A stretch of DNA of 64,000 nucleotides from Chelatococcus caeni (GCF_014196925.1 NZ_JACIEN010000006.1:186001-250000); one strand, 5' to 3'. Positions 1-9,606 are shown, counted from the first letter of the stretch. Notes: generated by a model not told the origin, from the sequence alone. Made by a program: numbers and translations.

Positions 1-1
1 C

Positions 2-628
2 ATGCGCCGCGAGGGCTTCGCCGTCACCATCGCCTATACCAAGAGCGAGCCGGTGCAGGTCGCCCTCTTCGGCCTCATCGTCCTCGGCGACCGGCTGACC
101 TTGCTCGGCGCCGGCGCGGTCGTCGTCGCGACGCTCGGCGTCGTCATGATGTCGGTGAAGCCGGGCAGCCGCCTCACCTCCCTTGCCCGCGGCGGGCCGG
201 CGCTCGCCGGCATCGCCTCCGGCGCGTGTTTCGCGCTCGCCGCCATCGGCTTCCGCGGCGCCATCCTCGCCCTGCCGGAAGGCTCGTTCCTGGTGCGGGC
301 GACGACGACGCTCGTCTTCGGGCTCGGCATCCAGACGCTGGTGCTCCTCGCCTATCTCGCCCTCTTCGACAGGGGCGCGCTCATCGGCAGCTTCCGGGCC
401 TGGCGGCCGTCGCTCTTTGCCGGCTTCATGGGCGCGCTCGCCTCGCAGTTCTGGTTCGTCGGCTTCTCGCTCACGAGTGCAGCCAACGTGCGCACCCTCG
501 CCCTCGTCGAGGTGTTCTTCGCCCAGATCGCGGCGCGGCGCCTCTTCGCCCAGTCGGCGTCGCGGCGCGAGATCGCCGGCATGCTCCTCGTCTGCCTCGG
601 CGTCGCCATGCTCTTCGCCGCACAGTGA
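2..628 (+). CDS. DMT superfamily (EamA-type) permease, 5' end missing
   Basis: Inner-membrane permease of the drug/metabolite transporter type; the substrate cannot be read from sequence. The frame is already open at the window edge, so the first methionine need not be the real start. The 208 visible residues are about two thirds of the 290-310 usual for the family. About six hydrophobic helices can be seen, separated by short Arg-containing loops, and the last one (GMLLVCLGVAMLFAAQ) runs to the stop codon, as in EamA proteins. It is followed after about 75 bases by a thiolase gene on the same strand. A weak hairpin (CGGGT/ACCCG, 642-655) lies between them but has no T-run. Confidence 0.8.
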   Translation: MRREGFAVTIAYTKSEPVQVALFGLIVLGDRLTLLGAGAVVVATLGVVMMSVKPGSRLTSLARGGPALAGIASGACFALAAIGFRGAILALPEGSFLVRATTTLVFGLGIQTLVLLAYLALFDRGALIGSFRAWRPSLFAGFMGALASQFWFVGFSLTSAANVRTLALVEVFFAQIAARRLFAQSASRREIAGMLLVCLGVAMLFAAQ

Positions 629-704
629 TATGAGCGATAATCGGGTTGCGACCCGTCATAGGCGGGTGCACAGTGCGCCGCACAATGATGGGAGGATGAC
701 AGAA

Positions 705-1871
705 ATGACCGCGGCAATCGTCGGCTGGGCCCACACGCCGTTCGGCAAGCTCGACACCGAGAGCGTCGAGAGCCTCATCGTCCGCGTCGCCAACGAGGCG
801 CTCGCCCATGCCGGCATCGGCGCCGACGATGTCGACGAGATCGTGCTCGGCCATTTCAACGGCGGCTTCTCGCAGCAGGACTTCACGGCCTCGCTCGTGC
901 TGCAGGCCGATCCCGCGTTCCGCTTCAAGCCGGCGACGCGCGTCGAGAACGCCTGCGCCACCGGCTCGGCCGCCGTCCATCAGGGCCTCAAGACCATCGC
1001 CGCCCGCGATGCGCGCGTCGTGCTCGTCGTCGGCGTCGAGCAGATGACGACGACGCCCGGGCCCGAGATCGGCAAGAACCTGCTCAAGGCCTCCTATCTC
1101 AAGGAGGAGGGCGACATCACCGGCGGCTTCGCCGGCGTCTTCGGCAAGATCGCCGGTGCCTATTTCCAGCGCCACGGCGACCAGTCCGACGCGCTCGCCA
1201 TGATTGCGGCCAAGAACCACAAGAACGGCGTCGACAATCCTTATGCCCAGATGCGCAAGGATCTCGGCTTCGACTTCTGCCGCGCCGAGAGCGAGAAGAA
1301 CCCCATCGTCGCCGGGCCGCTGAAGCGCACCGACTGCTCGCTCGTCTCCGACGGCGCGGCCGCCATCGTCCTCGCCGACATCGAGACGGCCTTGAGGATG
1401 CGCCGGGCCGTGGCCTTCCGCGGCACGGCCCATGCACAGGACTTCCTGCCCCTGTCGCGCCGCGACATCCTGAAGTTCGAGGGCTGCACCAGGGCTTGGG
1501 GCGAGGCGCTCGATCGCGCCGGCCTGACGCTCGACGACCTGTCCTTCGTCGAGACGCACGACTGCTTCACCATCGCCGAGCTCATCGAATACGAGGCCAT
1601 GGGCCTCGTGCCCGAGGGCGAGGGTGCTCGGGCCATCAAGGAAGGCTGGACGGAGAAGGGCGGGCGCCTGCCGGTCAATCCCTCCGGCGGCCTCAAGGCC
1701 AAGGGCCATCCCATCGGCGCGACGGGCGTCTCCATGCACGCGCTCTCCGCCATGCAGCTGTGCGGCGAGGCCGGGGGCATCCAGGTGCCTGGCGCAACCC
1801 TCGCCGGCATCTTCAACATGGGCGGGGCGGCGGTCGCCAACTATGTCTCGGTGCTCGAGCGCATCAAGTAA
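705..1871 (+). CDS. Thiolase / acetyl-CoA acetyltransferase, SCP2 type
   Basis: Predicted cytosolic thiolase, condensing or cleaving acyl-CoA esters; the exact chain length is unknown. The 388 residues carry the acylated cysteine in ENACATGSAA (Cys84), the ETHDCFT motif typical of the SCP2-type group, and the GGLKAKGHPIGATG motif with His near residue 335. The C-terminal CxGGG cysteine of classical thiolases is replaced by FNMGGA, which also points to the SCP2-like branch. Two in-frame ATGs occur at 696 and 705. The 705 start is chosen because GGAGG at 691-695 then sits nine bases upstream, whereas it would abut the earlier ATG. A clear terminator follows. Confidence 0.88.
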   Translation: MTAAIVGWAHTPFGKLDTESVESLIVRVANEALAHAGIGADDVDEIVLGHFNGGFSQQDFTASLVLQADPAFRFKPATRVENACATGSAAVHQGLKTIAARDARVVLVVGVEQMTTTPGPEIGKNLLKASYLKEEGDITGGFAGVFGKIAGAYFQRHGDQSDALAMIAAKNHKNGVDNPYAQMRKDLGFDFCRAESEKNPIVAGPLKRTDCSLVSDGAAAIVLADIETALRMRRAVAFRGTAHAQDFLPLSRRDILKFEGCTRAWGEALDRAGLTLDDLSFVETHDCFTIAELIEYEAMGLVPEGEGARAIKEGWTEKGGRLPVNPSGGLKAKGHPIGATGVSMHALSAMQLCGEAGGIQVPGATLAGIFNMGGAAVANYVSVLERIK

Positions 1872-1893
1872 CGGCATCGCCTGCCGGCGGTCA

Positions 1894-1915
1894 GGGGCGC
1901 CTCGGGCGCCCCTTT
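1894..1915 (+). terminator. Rho-independent terminator after the thiolase gene
   Basis: Perfect 8-bp stem GGGGCGCC / GGCGCCCC with a three-base loop, followed by TTT. It lies 22 bases after the thiolase stop codon. The T-run is short, as is common in GC-rich alphaproteobacteria. Confidence 0.65.
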
Positions 1916-1985
1916 GCATTCCAGGGGCCGATGCCCATATCCTGTGGGCGACTTCCCGCCGAAGCCGAAGATGTTCTGCCGAGGA

Positions 1986-2252
1986 TCATTCCCCCGGCGC
2001 CCGCGTGGTCACGGCCAGCGCGTGCATGCCCTTGGCGAACTCCTCGGCGAGCAGGGCGTTGACCATGCGGTGGCGTTCGACGCGGCTCTTGCCGGCGAAG
2101 GCCGGGGAGGTGATATCGACACGGAAATGCGTCTCGCCACCCTCGCGCCAGCCGGAATGGCCGATGTGGTTGTCCGATTCGTCCGTGACCGTGAGGTGGG
2201 TGGGGGCGAGCCCCGCCGTGAGTTTGGCGCCGATGGCGTCCTTCATGCCCAT
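1986..2252 (-). CDS. BolA family protein
   Basis: Small BolA-type protein (88 residues from this start). Known relatives bind monothiol glutaredoxins through an iron-sulfur cluster and may act as regulators or in iron homeostasis. The helix-turn fold is recognisable from MKDAIGAKL, then DESDNHIGHSG, the hallmark FRVDITSPAFAGKSRVERHRMV block and a final ALAVTTRAP strand. Possible starts are at 2267, 2252 and 2246, none with a strong ribosome site. The 2252 start (MGMKDAIG) matches the usual family length. The gene is divergent from the J-domain gene, with about 80 bases between them. Confidence 0.87.
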   Translation of the reverse strand: MGMKDAIGAKLTAGLAPTHLTVTDESDNHIGHSGWREGGETHFRVDITSPAFAGKSRVERHRMVNALLAEEFAKGMHALAVTTRAPGE

Positions 2253-2331
2253 GAGTGAACCCTGCATTGCAACGCCGCTGTGTCTCCGCGGCACTTGTTC
2301 TGATAACCGCGTCTCACATAAGCTCTGAGCC

Positions 2332-2952
2332 ATGAATCTCAACTCGCCCCTCTTCGACCGCATCCGTGTCCGCCCCGCGGCGGAGGAGACGACGCGTCGC
2401 GACGAGCCGGCGTGCGAGCATCCGGGCTGCACGGGCCTCGGCCTGCATCGGGCGCCGAAGGGGCGCGGGCAGGAGGGCCAGTACTTCCGCTTCTGCCTCG
2501 AGCATGTGCGCGCCTACAACCAGTCCTACAACTACTTTTCCGGCATGAGCGAGGATGCCGTCGCCGCCTACCAGAAGGATTCGGTCATCGGCCATCGGCC
2601 GACGTGGAAGATGGGCGTCAATGGCGCCGCGCGCATGCGCTCCGCCGCCTATGCCAAGGCCGAGGACGAGGCGGAGGTGGTCGATCCGTTCGACTTCTTC
2701 GCCGGCGCGCGCGAGGCGCAGGGCACGACCCGCCGCACCGAGCCGGCCCGGCGCCTGTCCGCGCCGGCTGCCCAGGCGCTCGACACCCTCGGGCTCGACG
2801 AGACGGCCGATGCGCCTGCCATCAAGGCGCGCTACAAGCAGCTGGTGAAACGTTTTCACCCCGACGCCAACGGCGGCGACCGGTCCTTCGAGGCGCGGCT
2901 GCAGGAGATCATCCGCGCCTACAACACCCTGAAGACGGTCGGATTGTGCTGA
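2332..2952 (+). CDS. J-domain (DnaJ-like) protein with N-terminal Cys/His site
   Basis: A 206-residue cytosolic co-chaperone-type protein. The last 55 residues form a J domain: an ALDTLGL helix, KARYKQLVKRF, then the HPD tripeptide starting at His176 and a final helix. It would stimulate an Hsp70 ATPase; the client is unknown. The N-terminal part has Cys28, Cys33, Cys55 and His58 in a CEHPGC ... FCLEH arrangement that could bind a metal. A J domain at the C-terminus rather than the N-terminus, and the absence of Gly/Phe and zinc-finger regions, make it a type III J protein. It stands 160 bases upstream of cobS, a neighbourhood common in Rhizobiales. Confidence 0.85.
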   Translation: MNLNSPLFDRIRVRPAAEETTRRDEPACEHPGCTGLGLHRAPKGRGQEGQYFRFCLEHVRAYNQSYNYFSGMSEDAVAAYQKDSVIGHRPTWKMGVNGAARMRSAAYAKAEDEAEVVDPFDFFAGAREAQGTTRRTEPARRLSAPAAQALDTLGLDETADAPAIKARYKQLVKRFHPDANGGDRSFEARLQEIIRAYNTLKTVGLC

Positions 2953-3013
2953 ACCACCTGTCGTCGTGATGGTCATGATGACGCATGGTGATTTGTGCGC
3001 GCCGGCGCGAGCC

Positions 3014-3037
3014 TATATCGAGTGCAATATCGATATA
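3014..3037. promoter_or_regulatory. AT-rich inverted repeat upstream of cobS (possible operator/promoter)
   Basis: TATATCGA, eight bases, then TCGATATA: a perfect 8-bp inverted repeat in an AT-rich patch within very GC-rich DNA, about 75 bases upstream of cobS. Its right half also lies in the near-palindrome AATATCGATATATT (3026-3040). The symmetry and position suggest a repressor site overlapping the promoter. The cognate regulator cannot be named from this window. Confidence 0.45.
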
Positions 3038-3082
3038 TTTGGGCTTGCCCGCGGGCGGAGGCGGTGAAACTCTGCCGCGACA

Positions 3083-3100
3083 CGGCGGGAAGTCCCGCCG
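3083..3100 (+). other. Short hairpin in the cobS leader
   Basis: CGGCGGGA, AG, TCCCGCCG forms a perfect 8-bp inverted repeat 14 bases before the cobS start, just ahead of the GAGGA ribosome site. The gap is only two bases, so as RNA the innermost pairs would open. It could modulate translation of cobS or act as a DNA site; there is no T-run. Confidence 0.4.
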
Positions 3101-3113
3101 ATTGTGAGGAGCC

Positions 3114-4100
3114 ATGCAAGCGACCACTGAAACGGGTGCGAACCTGCCCGACATGAAGCTGTCCGTGCGGCAGGTTTTCGGCATCGACACCGATCTCGAG
3201 GTGCCGGCCTATTCGACGCCCGAAGAACACGTTCCCGACCTCGATCCCGACTATCTCTTCGACCGGGAGACGACGCTCGCCATCCTCGCGGGCTTTGCCC
3301 GCAACCGCCGTGTCATGGTCACCGGCTATCACGGCACCGGCAAGTCGACGCATATCGAGCAGGTCGCGGCGCGCCTCAACTGGCCCTGCGTGCGCATCAA
3401 TCTCGACAGCCATGTCAGCCGCGTCGATCTCGTCGGCAAGGACGCGATCGTGCTCAAGGAAGGCAAGCAGGTCACCGAATTCCAGGACGGCATCCTGCCC
3501 TGGGCGCTGCAGCACAACGTCGCCCTCGTCTTCGACGAATATGACGCCGGCCGCCCGGACGTGATGTTCGTCATCCAGCGCGTGCTGGAATTATCCGGCA
3601 AGCTGACGCTGCTCGACCAGAAGCGCGTCATCCGCCCGCACCCGGCCTTCCGCCTGTTCTCCACGGCCAATACCATCGGCCTCGGCGACACCTCGGGCCT
3701 CTACCACGGCACGCAGCAGATCAACCAGGGCCAGATGGACCGCTGGTCGATCGTGACGACGCTCAACTACCTGCCGCACGACAAGGAAGTGGCGATCGTC
3801 CTCGCCAAGGCCAAGCACTACCAGAGCGGTGAGGGTCGCGACATCGTCAACAAGATGGTGCGGCTGGCGGACTTGACGCGCAACGCCTTCATCAATGGCG
3901 ACCTGTCGACGGTCATGAGCCCGCGCACGGTCATCACCTGGGCCGAGAACGCGGACATCTTCGACGACATCGGCTTCGCCTTCCGCGTCACCTTCCTCAA
4001 CAAGTGTGACGAGCTGGAGCGGCCGCTGGTGGCGGAGTTCTACCAGCGCTGCTTCGGCAAGGACCTGCCGGAATCGGCCGTCAACGTCGCCCTGAGCTGA
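3114..4100 (+). CDS. cobS: Aerobic cobaltochelatase subunit CobS (AAA+ ATPase)
   Basis: ATPase subunit of the oxygen-dependent cobaltochelatase, which with CobT and CobN inserts cobalt into hydrogenobyrinic acid a,c-diamide in the cytosol. The 328 residues are the full family length. The Walker A motif GYHGTGKST lies at 71-79, the Walker B motif LVFDE at 138-142, and the sensor region [19 protein letters not shown] is well preserved. GAGGA precedes the ATG. cobT follows after 22 bases, so the two are probably co-transcribed. The partner cobN is far away, at 23.2 kb, inside the riboswitch-led cluster. Confidence 0.96.
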   Translation: MQATTETGANLPDMKLSVRQVFGIDTDLEVPAYSTPEEHVPDLDPDYLFDRETTLAILAGFARNRRVMVTGYHGTGKSTHIEQVAARLNWPCVRINLDSHVSRVDLVGKDAIVLKEGKQVTEFQDGILPWALQHNVALVFDEYDAGRPDVMFVIQRVLELSGKLTLLDQKRVIRPHPAFRLFSTANTIGLGDTSGLYHGTQQINQGQMDRWSIVTTLNYLPHDKEVAIVLAKAKHYQSGEGRDIVNKMVRLADLTRNAFINGDLSTVMSPRTVITWAENADIFDDIGFAFRVTFLNKCDELERPLVAEFYQRCFGKDLPESAVNVALS

Positions 4101-4122
4101 CGGGAGGCGAGAGGGCAGCGCC

Positions 4123-6024
4123 GTGAGCATCTCGAACCGCAAGCCCGCCACCTCGAAGGAGGGGCCGAGCGAGCCGCTGAAACGCGCCGTCGCCGGCACG
4201 ATGCGGGCCATCTCCCGCCGGCCGGAGCTCGATGTCGCCTTCGCCGTCGACCGGCCGGCGCTCGTCGGCGAGCGTGCCCGCCTGCCCGAGCCTCCGCGCC
4301 GCATGAGCGAGGCGGATGCCGCCATCCTGCGTGGCCACGCCGATGCCATGGCGCTCCGGCTCGCCTGCCACGACGAGGCCGTGCACCGCCGCTTCGCCCC
4401 GGACGGGCAGGCTGCGCGGGCGCTGTTCGATGCCGTCGAGCAGGCGCGTGTCGAGGCCATCGGCGCGCGGCGCATGAGCGGCGTCGCCGCCAATCTCACG
4501 GCGATGCTCGAGGACCGCTGCCACCGCGCCAACATGCAGGACGTCGCCGATCGCAGCGACGCGCCCATCGAGGAGGCCGTCGCCATGATCGTGCGCGAGC
4601 GGCTGACCGGCCAGCGCCCGCCGCCGTCCGCGCGCAAGCTGGTCGACATCTGGCGCGACGTGGTGGAGGACAAGGCGAGCCGCGAGCTCGACAGGCTGGC
4701 GTCCTCGGTGGAGGACCAGCGCCTGTTCGCCCGCGGCGTGCGCGACATCCTCGTCAGCCTGGACATGGCCGACGAGACGGACCTCGACGCCGAGGACGAG
4801 GCGGACGACGACAGCGAGGACAAGTCCGACCAGCAGCAGGACGAGAACGAGGGCGAGGGCGAGCGCCAGTCGCAGGACGAGGGCGGCGAATCGGAGAGCG
4901 CCGCCGAGGCCATGCAGGAGCTCGAGGAGGGCATGAGCGAGGCCGCCGAGGCGCCCTCCGGCGAGATGCCCGACGATGCCGACGTCTCGGAGGCGGATGA
5001 TGCCGGTGAATCCCGCCGCCCGCCGACATCGCTGTCCAACGAGCCGCGCGGCCCCGAGTACAAGGCCTTCTCGACGCGCTTCGACGAGACGGTTGCCGCC
5101 GAGGAGCTCTGCGATGCCGAGGAGCTGGCGCGGCTGCGCGGCTATCTCGACAAGCAGCTCGCCAATCTGCAGGGCGTCGTGGCGCGTCTCGCCAACCGCC
5201 TGCAGCGGCGCCTTCTCGCCCAGCAGAACCGCGCCTGGGAATTCGACCTCGAGGAGGGCATGCTCGACCCCGCGCGCCTGCCGCGCGTGGTGACGGACCC
5301 CTTCCAGCCGCTCTCCTTCAAGCGCGAGAAGGACACCGACTTCCGCGACACGGTGGTGAGCCTGCTCATCGACAATTCGGGCTCCATGCGCGGGCGGCCG
5401 ATCACGGTGGCCGCAACCTGCGCCGACGTCCTCGCCCGCACGTTGGAGCGCTGCGGCGTCAAGGTGGAGATCCTCGGCTTCACGACGCGTGCCTGGAAGG
5501 GTGGGCAGTCGCGCGAGCTGTGGCTGCAGTCGGGCAAGCCGGGCAACCCCGGCCGCCTCAACGACCTGCGCCACATCGTCTACAAGGCGGCCGACGCGCC
5601 CTGGCGCCGCGCCCGGCGCAACCTCGGCCTGATGATGCGCGAGGGCCTCCTCAAGGAGAACATCGACGGCGAGGCGCTGGACTGGGCGCACAAGCGCCTC
5701 CTGGCGCGGCCCGAGCAGCGGCGCATCATGATGGTGATCTCGGATGGCGCGCCGGTCGACGATTCGACCCTATCCGTCAATCCGGGCAACTATCTCGAGC
5801 GCCACCTGCGCCACGTCATTGCCGAGATCGAGGAGCGCTCGCCCGTCGAGCTCATCGCCATCGGCATCGGCCACGACGTCACCCGCTACTACCGCCGGGC
5901 GGTCACCATCGTCGATGCCGAGGAACTCGGCGGCGTGATGACCGAGAAGCTCGCCGAGCTGTTCGACGAGACGGCGAGCCGTGCCGCACCCGTCGCCGGC
6001 CGGCGCCAGCGCCTCCACGCATGA
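4123..6024 (+). CDS. cobT: Aerobic cobaltochelatase subunit CobT
   Basis: Partner of CobS in the cobaltochelatase; the AAA+/VWA pair resembles BchI/BchD of magnesium chelatase. The protein has 633 residues and starts at GTG, with GGGAGG about 15 bases upstream. It has three parts: an N-terminal helical region, a strongly acidic Asp/Glu/Gln/Ser linker at about 216-297, and a C-terminal von Willebrand A domain with MIDAS motif DNSGSM starting at Asp417. The acidic linker is normal for CobT and lengthens it relative to BchD-like proteins. The stop overlaps the next start (ATGA). Confidence 0.95.
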   Translation: MSISNRKPATSKEGPSEPLKRAVAGTMRAISRRPELDVAFAVDRPALVGERARLPEPPRRMSEADAAILRGHADAMALRLACHDEAVHRRFAPDGQAARALFDAVEQARVEAIGARRMSGVAANLTAMLEDRCHRANMQDVADRSDAPIEEAVAMIVRERLTGQRPPPSARKLVDIWRDVVEDKASRELDRLASSVEDQRLFARGVRDILVSLDMADETDLDAEDEADDDSEDKSDQQQDENEGEGERQSQDEGGESESAAEAMQELEEGMSEAAEAPSGEMPDDADVSEADDAGESRRPPTSLSNEPRGPEYKAFSTRFDETVAAEELCDAEELARLRGYLDKQLANLQGVVARLANRLQRRLLAQQNRAWEFDLEEGMLDPARLPRVVTDPFQPLSFKREKDTDFRDTVVSLLIDNSGSMRGRPITVAATCADVLARTLERCGVKVEILGFTTRAWKGGQSRELWLQSGKPGNPGRLNDLRHIVYKAADAPWRRARRNLGLMMREGLLKENIDGEALDWAHKRLLARPEQRRIMMVISDGAPVDDSTLSVNPGNYLERHLRHVIAEIEERSPVELIAIGIGHDVTRYYRRAVTIVDAEELGGVMTEKLAELFDETASRAAPVAGRRQRLHA

Positions 6025-7049
6025 GATGGCCACGGCCGACGCGCCGCGCCCTCCTCGGGGGCGGGCTGGCGGCCGCGGGCCTCGCCGCCTTCGGGCTGCA
6101 CCGCGTCAATGCCCGCCCGCCGGTGCCGGACGGGCCGGTGCGCCTCAATGTCGAGGCGCGCCGCATCGACGCCTTCCGTCCGGGCGATCCCGGCCGCCAG
6201 CGCTTCGGGGCGCTCGTCTTTCGCGGCGGGCTGCAGCTCAAGGCGGGCTATGAAGGGTTCGGCGGCTTTTCCGGCCTCGCCTTCGCGGACGACGGCCGGC
6301 TCGTCGCGATCTCCGATGCGGCCGAGTGGCTCGTCGCCCGGCCGGAGCGCCAGGGCGATCGCCTCGTCGGCCTCGCCGAGGTGGTGATGGCGCCGATGCT
6401 CGCCGGCAACGGCGTGCCGCTGGCGGCAACCTCGGCTTACGACACCGAGAGCCTCACGATCGCCGGCGGCACCGCCTATGTCGGCGTCGAGCGCGTGCAC
6501 CAGATCCTGAAGTTCGACTGGGCCCGGTCGGGCGTCGCGGCACGCGCCGAGCGTGTTGCCGTGCCGGACGAGGCACGTCGCCTGCCCCGCAACCGCGGGC
6601 TCGAGGCCATCGGCGTCGCGCCGCGCGGCAGCCCCGTCGCCGGTGCCATCGTCGCCATTGCCGAGCGCTCGGGCGAGGACGAGACGGCCGGCTTCATCAT
6701 CGGCGGGCGGCGGCCCGGCCGGTTCGCGTTCGGCCGGCGGGACGGCTTCGACGTGACGGATCTCGCCTTCCTGCCCGGCGGCGATCTGATCGTGCTGGAG
6801 CGGCGCTACGTGCCGCCCTTCAGCATCGGCATGCGCATCCGGCACATCGAGGGACGGGCGCTCGTGCCGGGCGCCGTCCTCGACGGCACGGCGCTCATCG
6901 AGGCGGACAACGGCTACGAGATCGACAACATGGAGGGGCTCGCCGTGCGCCGCGGCGCCGCGGGCGAGACCATCCTCACCGTCATCTCCGACAACAATTT
7001 CTCGATGATGCAGCGCACGCTGCTGCTGGAATTCGCCCTGGCATCCTAG
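6021..7049 (+). CDS. Tat-exported esterase-like phytase family protein
   Basis: A 342-residue protein matching the esterase-like activity of phytase family (a beta-propeller-type fold). True substrates are unknown, so no reaction is assigned. The N-terminus [20 protein letters not shown] is a twin-arginine signal with the Arg pair at residues 8-9, so export to the periplasm as a folded protein is expected. Recognisable blocks include [41 protein letters not shown] and DNMEGLAV. It starts at the ATGA overlapping the cobT stop and is likely translated with it. A metabolic link to cobalt chelation is not evident. Confidence 0.82.
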   Translation: MRWPRPTRRALLGGGLAAAGLAAFGLHRVNARPPVPDGPVRLNVEARRIDAFRPGDPGRQRFGALVFRGGLQLKAGYEGFGGFSGLAFADDGRLVAISDAAEWLVARPERQGDRLVGLAEVVMAPMLAGNGVPLAATSAYDTESLTIAGGTAYVGVERVHQILKFDWARSGVAARAERVAVPDEARRLPRNRGLEAIGVAPRGSPVAGAIVAIAERSGEDETAGFIIGGRRPGRFAFGRRDGFDVTDLAFLPGGDLIVLERRYVPPFSIGMRIRHIEGRALVPGAVLDGTALIEADNGYEIDNMEGLAVRRGAAGETILTVISDNNFSMMQRTLLLEFALAS

Positions 7050-7051
7050 TG

Positions 7052-7675
7052 TCAAGAGGCGCGGGCCTCGACCGCAGGCCGCACGAGGCCCATGAGGGCA
7101 CCGTAGGGCACCAGCATGGCGAGCGCCATCACGACCTTGACGAGGAAGTCGCACACCGCCCAGCCGATCCAGACGGGAACGGTCGTCGAAAGCGGCCCGC
7201 CGCCATAGGTGGCGAGATCGGTCACATCGCCCGCGAAGGCGAGCGTGAAGAACAGGGCCGTGTCGAGCGCCGAGCCGAGGAGGCTGCCGGTCAGCGGCGC
7301 CTTCCACCACGCGAGCCGGCGCAGGCGGTTGAACACGCCGATGTCGAGCAGTTGCCCGACGAGGAAGGCGGTGCCCGACGCGAAGGCGATGCGCGGGCTC
7401 GCGGCGACGACGGAAGCCGCCAGCGCCAGCACGAAGCCGACGATGACGAGGCGGCGCGCCGTCGCGGCGCCATAGCGGCGGTTGGTCAGGTCGGTGACGA
7501 GGAAGGCGACCGGATAGGTGAAGGCGCCCCAGGTCAGGTAATCCTCGAGGCCCCAGGGCGTGAAGGGGTGCTGCACCGCGACGTTGGAGGCGAGCACCAC
7601 CAGCGCCATGGCGGTGACCGGCGCCCACAGGCGGCGCGTCTGCGCCGGCAGGATGGGGCGTCGATCACGGTCCAT
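7052..7675 (-). CDS. yhhQ: Queuosine precursor transporter (VUT family, YhhQ)
   Basis: Inner-membrane permease of 207 residues with about six helices. The family imports 7-cyano-7-deazaguanine/7-aminomethyl-7-deazaguanine for queuosine tRNA modification. Typical blocks are ASNVAVQ near the first helix, AFTYPVAFLVTDLTNRRYG, GTAFLVGQLLDIGVFNRLR and a late GSALDTALFF helix. It is convergent with the phytase-like gene, with stop codons only two bases apart. It lies downstream of rpmB on the same strand, beyond rpmB's terminator-like hairpin. No preQ1 riboswitch was seen in the short upstream gap. Confidence 0.88.
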   Translation of the reverse strand: MDRDRRPILPAQTRRLWAPVTAMALVVLASNVAVQHPFTPWGLEDYLTWGAFTYPVAFLVTDLTNRRYGAATARRLVIVGFVLALAASVVAASPRIAFASGTAFLVGQLLDIGVFNRLRRLAWWKAPLTGSLLGSALDTALFFTLAFAGDVTDLATYGGGPLSTTVPVWIGWAVCDFLVKVVMALAMLVPYGALMGLVRPAVEARAS

Positions 7676-7716
7676 GGCCGGCTCCTCTCACCAGTCGCGG
7701 GCGTCCAAACGCAAAC

Positions 7717-7735
7717 GGGCGGCCGTGAGCCGCCC
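7717..7735 (-). terminator. Terminator of rpmB
   Basis: On the minus strand a perfect 7-bp stem (GGGCGGC / GCCGCCC, five-base loop) is followed by a T-rich tract GTTTGCGTTT. It lies just after the rpmB stop and before yhhQ, so yhhQ probably depends on readthrough or its own promoter. Confidence 0.6.
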
Positions 7736-7758
7736 GCAGGAAGACTGGCGCGCCGGCC

Positions 7759-8049
7759 TTATTCGGCGGCGGCGAGCTTCTTCTCGACCTCGCGCTTGAG
7801 CACGCGGGCGCCCTGCGACAGGTCGCCCTCGGAGGCCTTGACGAGGAAGGCATCGAGGCCGCCGCGGTGCTCGACCGAGCGCAGGGCGGCAGCGGCGATG
7901 CGCAGGCGAACGGCGCGGCCGAGCGCATCCGACTGCAGCGTGACGTTGCACAGGTTCGGCAGGAACCGGCGCTTGGTCTTGCGGTTCGAGTGGCTCACGA
8001 GGTGGCCGGTCAGAACCGCCTTGCCCGTCAGTTCACAACGGCGTGCCAT
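7759..8049 (-). CDS. rpmB: 50S ribosomal protein L28
   Basis: Structural protein of the large ribosomal subunit, 96 residues. The N-terminal [10 protein letters not shown], then [13 protein letters not shown] and the [11 protein letters not shown] strand are diagnostic. The C-terminal AEGDLS-type helix and lysine-rich end match alphaproteobacterial L28, which is longer than the E. coli form. It has its own terminator downstream. The upstream 230-base gap is shared with the divergent DUF3108 gene and must hold both promoters. Confidence 0.97.
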   Translation of the reverse strand: MARRCELTGKAVLTGHLVSHSNRKTKRRFLPNLCNVTLQSDALGRAVRLRIAAAALRSVEHRGGLDAFLVKASEGDLSQGARVLKREVEKKLAAAE

Positions 8050-8281
8050 GATTATTCGTCCTCAACGCTACAGGTGCCGCCGACCAGGCAAAGCCCCATG
8101 ACCGGCAACCGTCGCCGGCGGCTGGGCACCACATGTCCCGAGAAAGTCGCGGGTGTATAGTGGACTTCGCCTGTGTTCGTCAAGGACGTGAACGCGCCCA
8201 TCTCGCCAAATGGCGCAGGAAGCGCCACGATTCGGACTGATTCGCAGGCCAGTAAGGACGAGCGGGCATCCGGGGTTCGAC

Positions 8282-9199
8282 ATGCAGGCGCGCTACCGAT
8301 CGACGCGGTGGAAGTCTCTTCCCCGCATGCTGGGCCGCTCCGGCTGGAGCATGGCCTGTCTTCGCGCGTCCGCGGGCGCGTCCCTTGCCTTGGCAGCCTT
8401 CGTGGCGCCGGCCGCGGCCGGCACGGTCGAGGCGAGATACGACATTTCGCTGATGGGCTTCAAGATCGGCGTGGCCACCGTCAAGGCGGATATCGACGGG
8501 GATCGCTACGACCTCTCGATCTGGGCCAAGCTCACCGGCCTTGCCGGGGTCATGACCAGCGGCAAGGGCGCCGCCACGGCGACGGGGAGCGTGGCCAGCA
8601 GCCGTCCCGCCCCGGGCACCTTCGCCATCACCACCGCGGGCTCCGAAAAATCCATCACCGTGCGCATGGCGATGTCCGGCGGCGCCGTCCAGGCCGTCGA
8701 GGTCAATCCGGAGATCGAGCCGCACCCCGACCGAATCGCCGTCACCGATGCGCATCGGCGCAACGTGCTCGATCCGGTCAGTGCCCTCTTGATGCCCGTC
8801 TCGGCCACGCTGTCGCCGACGAATGCCGCGAGCGCGGGCCCGAACGCCTGCCGGCGCACGCTGCCCATCTTCGACGGGGCCGCCCGCTACGACGTCACCC
8901 TGTCGCCGAGGACGGTGCGCACGGTGAACGCCAACGGCTATCAGGGTCCTGTCGCGGTCTGCGACGTGCGCTATTCCGCCATCGCCGGGCACCGCGCCAA
9001 CCGCAAGGTGACCAAGTTCATGGAAGAGAACAGGGACATGCAGGTGTGGCTCGCGCCGCTCGCCGGCACGCGCCTGTTTATGCCCTACCGCATCGCCGTG
9101 CGCACGCCCATCGGCCTCAGCGAGATCGAGGCGACGAGCCTGACCATGGACGGCGTCCCGCTTGGGCGGGACATGTCGCCGGTGCGCGCCCAGAACTGA
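8282..9199 (+). CDS. DUF3108 domain exported protein
   Basis: A 305-residue protein of unknown function with a DUF3108 domain, predicted to be periplasmic or envelope-associated. The segment MACLRASAGASLALAAFVAPAAAG is a signal peptide, and the following VEARYDISLMGFKIG is the characteristic start of the domain. Starts at 8282, 8327 and 8351 are possible. 8282 is listed because a GGGG run lies before it, but 8351 would give the shortest clean signal peptide. A convincing function cannot be offered. A 568-base intergenic region follows. Confidence 0.8.
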   Translation: MQARYRSTRWKSLPRMLGRSGWSMACLRASAGASLALAAFVAPAAAGTVEARYDISLMGFKIGVATVKADIDGDRYDLSIWAKLTGLAGVMTSGKGAATATGSVASSRPAPGTFAITTAGSEKSITVRMAMSGGAVQAVEVNPEIEPHPDRIAVTDAHRRNVLDPVSALLMPVSATLSPTNAASAGPNACRRTLPIFDGAARYDVTLSPRTVRTVNANGYQGPVAVCDVRYSAIAGHRANRKVTKFMEENRDMQVWLAPLAGTRLFMPYRIAVRTPIGLSEIEATSLTMDGVPLGRDMSPVRAQN

Positions 9200-9444
9200 G
9201 GCGGTTGCGGGCGGGACCGGCGCTTCACGGTTCTGCGAGCGAGGCATACGTGCGGCCCCGATTCCTGTTCCATTTCAGCACGTCGCGGTAAACGCGTGGC
9301 GTCCCTCGGGCCGTGGTGCCCTCGTGGCGCCGATGGCGGCTTGTGCTCTCTTGCGGGAGGCGGCCACAATATCTTGTGGGGACCGGATCGGGAACGGCGC
9401 CTTCGCAGTGATTCGTCGCATCTCTGTTCCCGTTTCGGCCTGAT

Positions 9445-9518
9445 CGTTAACGTCCCGGACGCTCACGGCTCTCCGGCGCGTTAAGGATCGCCGGCTGCAG
9501 GAAGCCTCTGCCCGTTAA
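9445..9518. repeat. Three CGTTAA motifs at exact 34-base spacing
   Basis: CGTTAA occurs at 9445-9450, 9479-9484 and 9513-9518, each 34 bases apart, with a fourth at 9672-9677. TTAA is rare in DNA of this composition. TTAA half-sites are part of CtrA binding sites in alphaproteobacteria, but the canonical TTAA-N7-TTAA pair is not present, so assignment to CtrA is only a suggestion. Confidence 0.4.
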
Positions 9519-9606
9519 CCGTTCCGCGTGCTTCATCGCGCCGCGGCAGGACCTTCGATGGCGGGCATTTGTGGCGCAGGGCAGGTGCGGCCACCATATG
9601 TCGTAG

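Noticed and set aside
7676-7758. preQ1 riboswitch before the queuosine precursor transporter
   Set aside because: The gap is 83 bases and is explained by the rpmB terminator; no preQ1 aptamer core was recognised.
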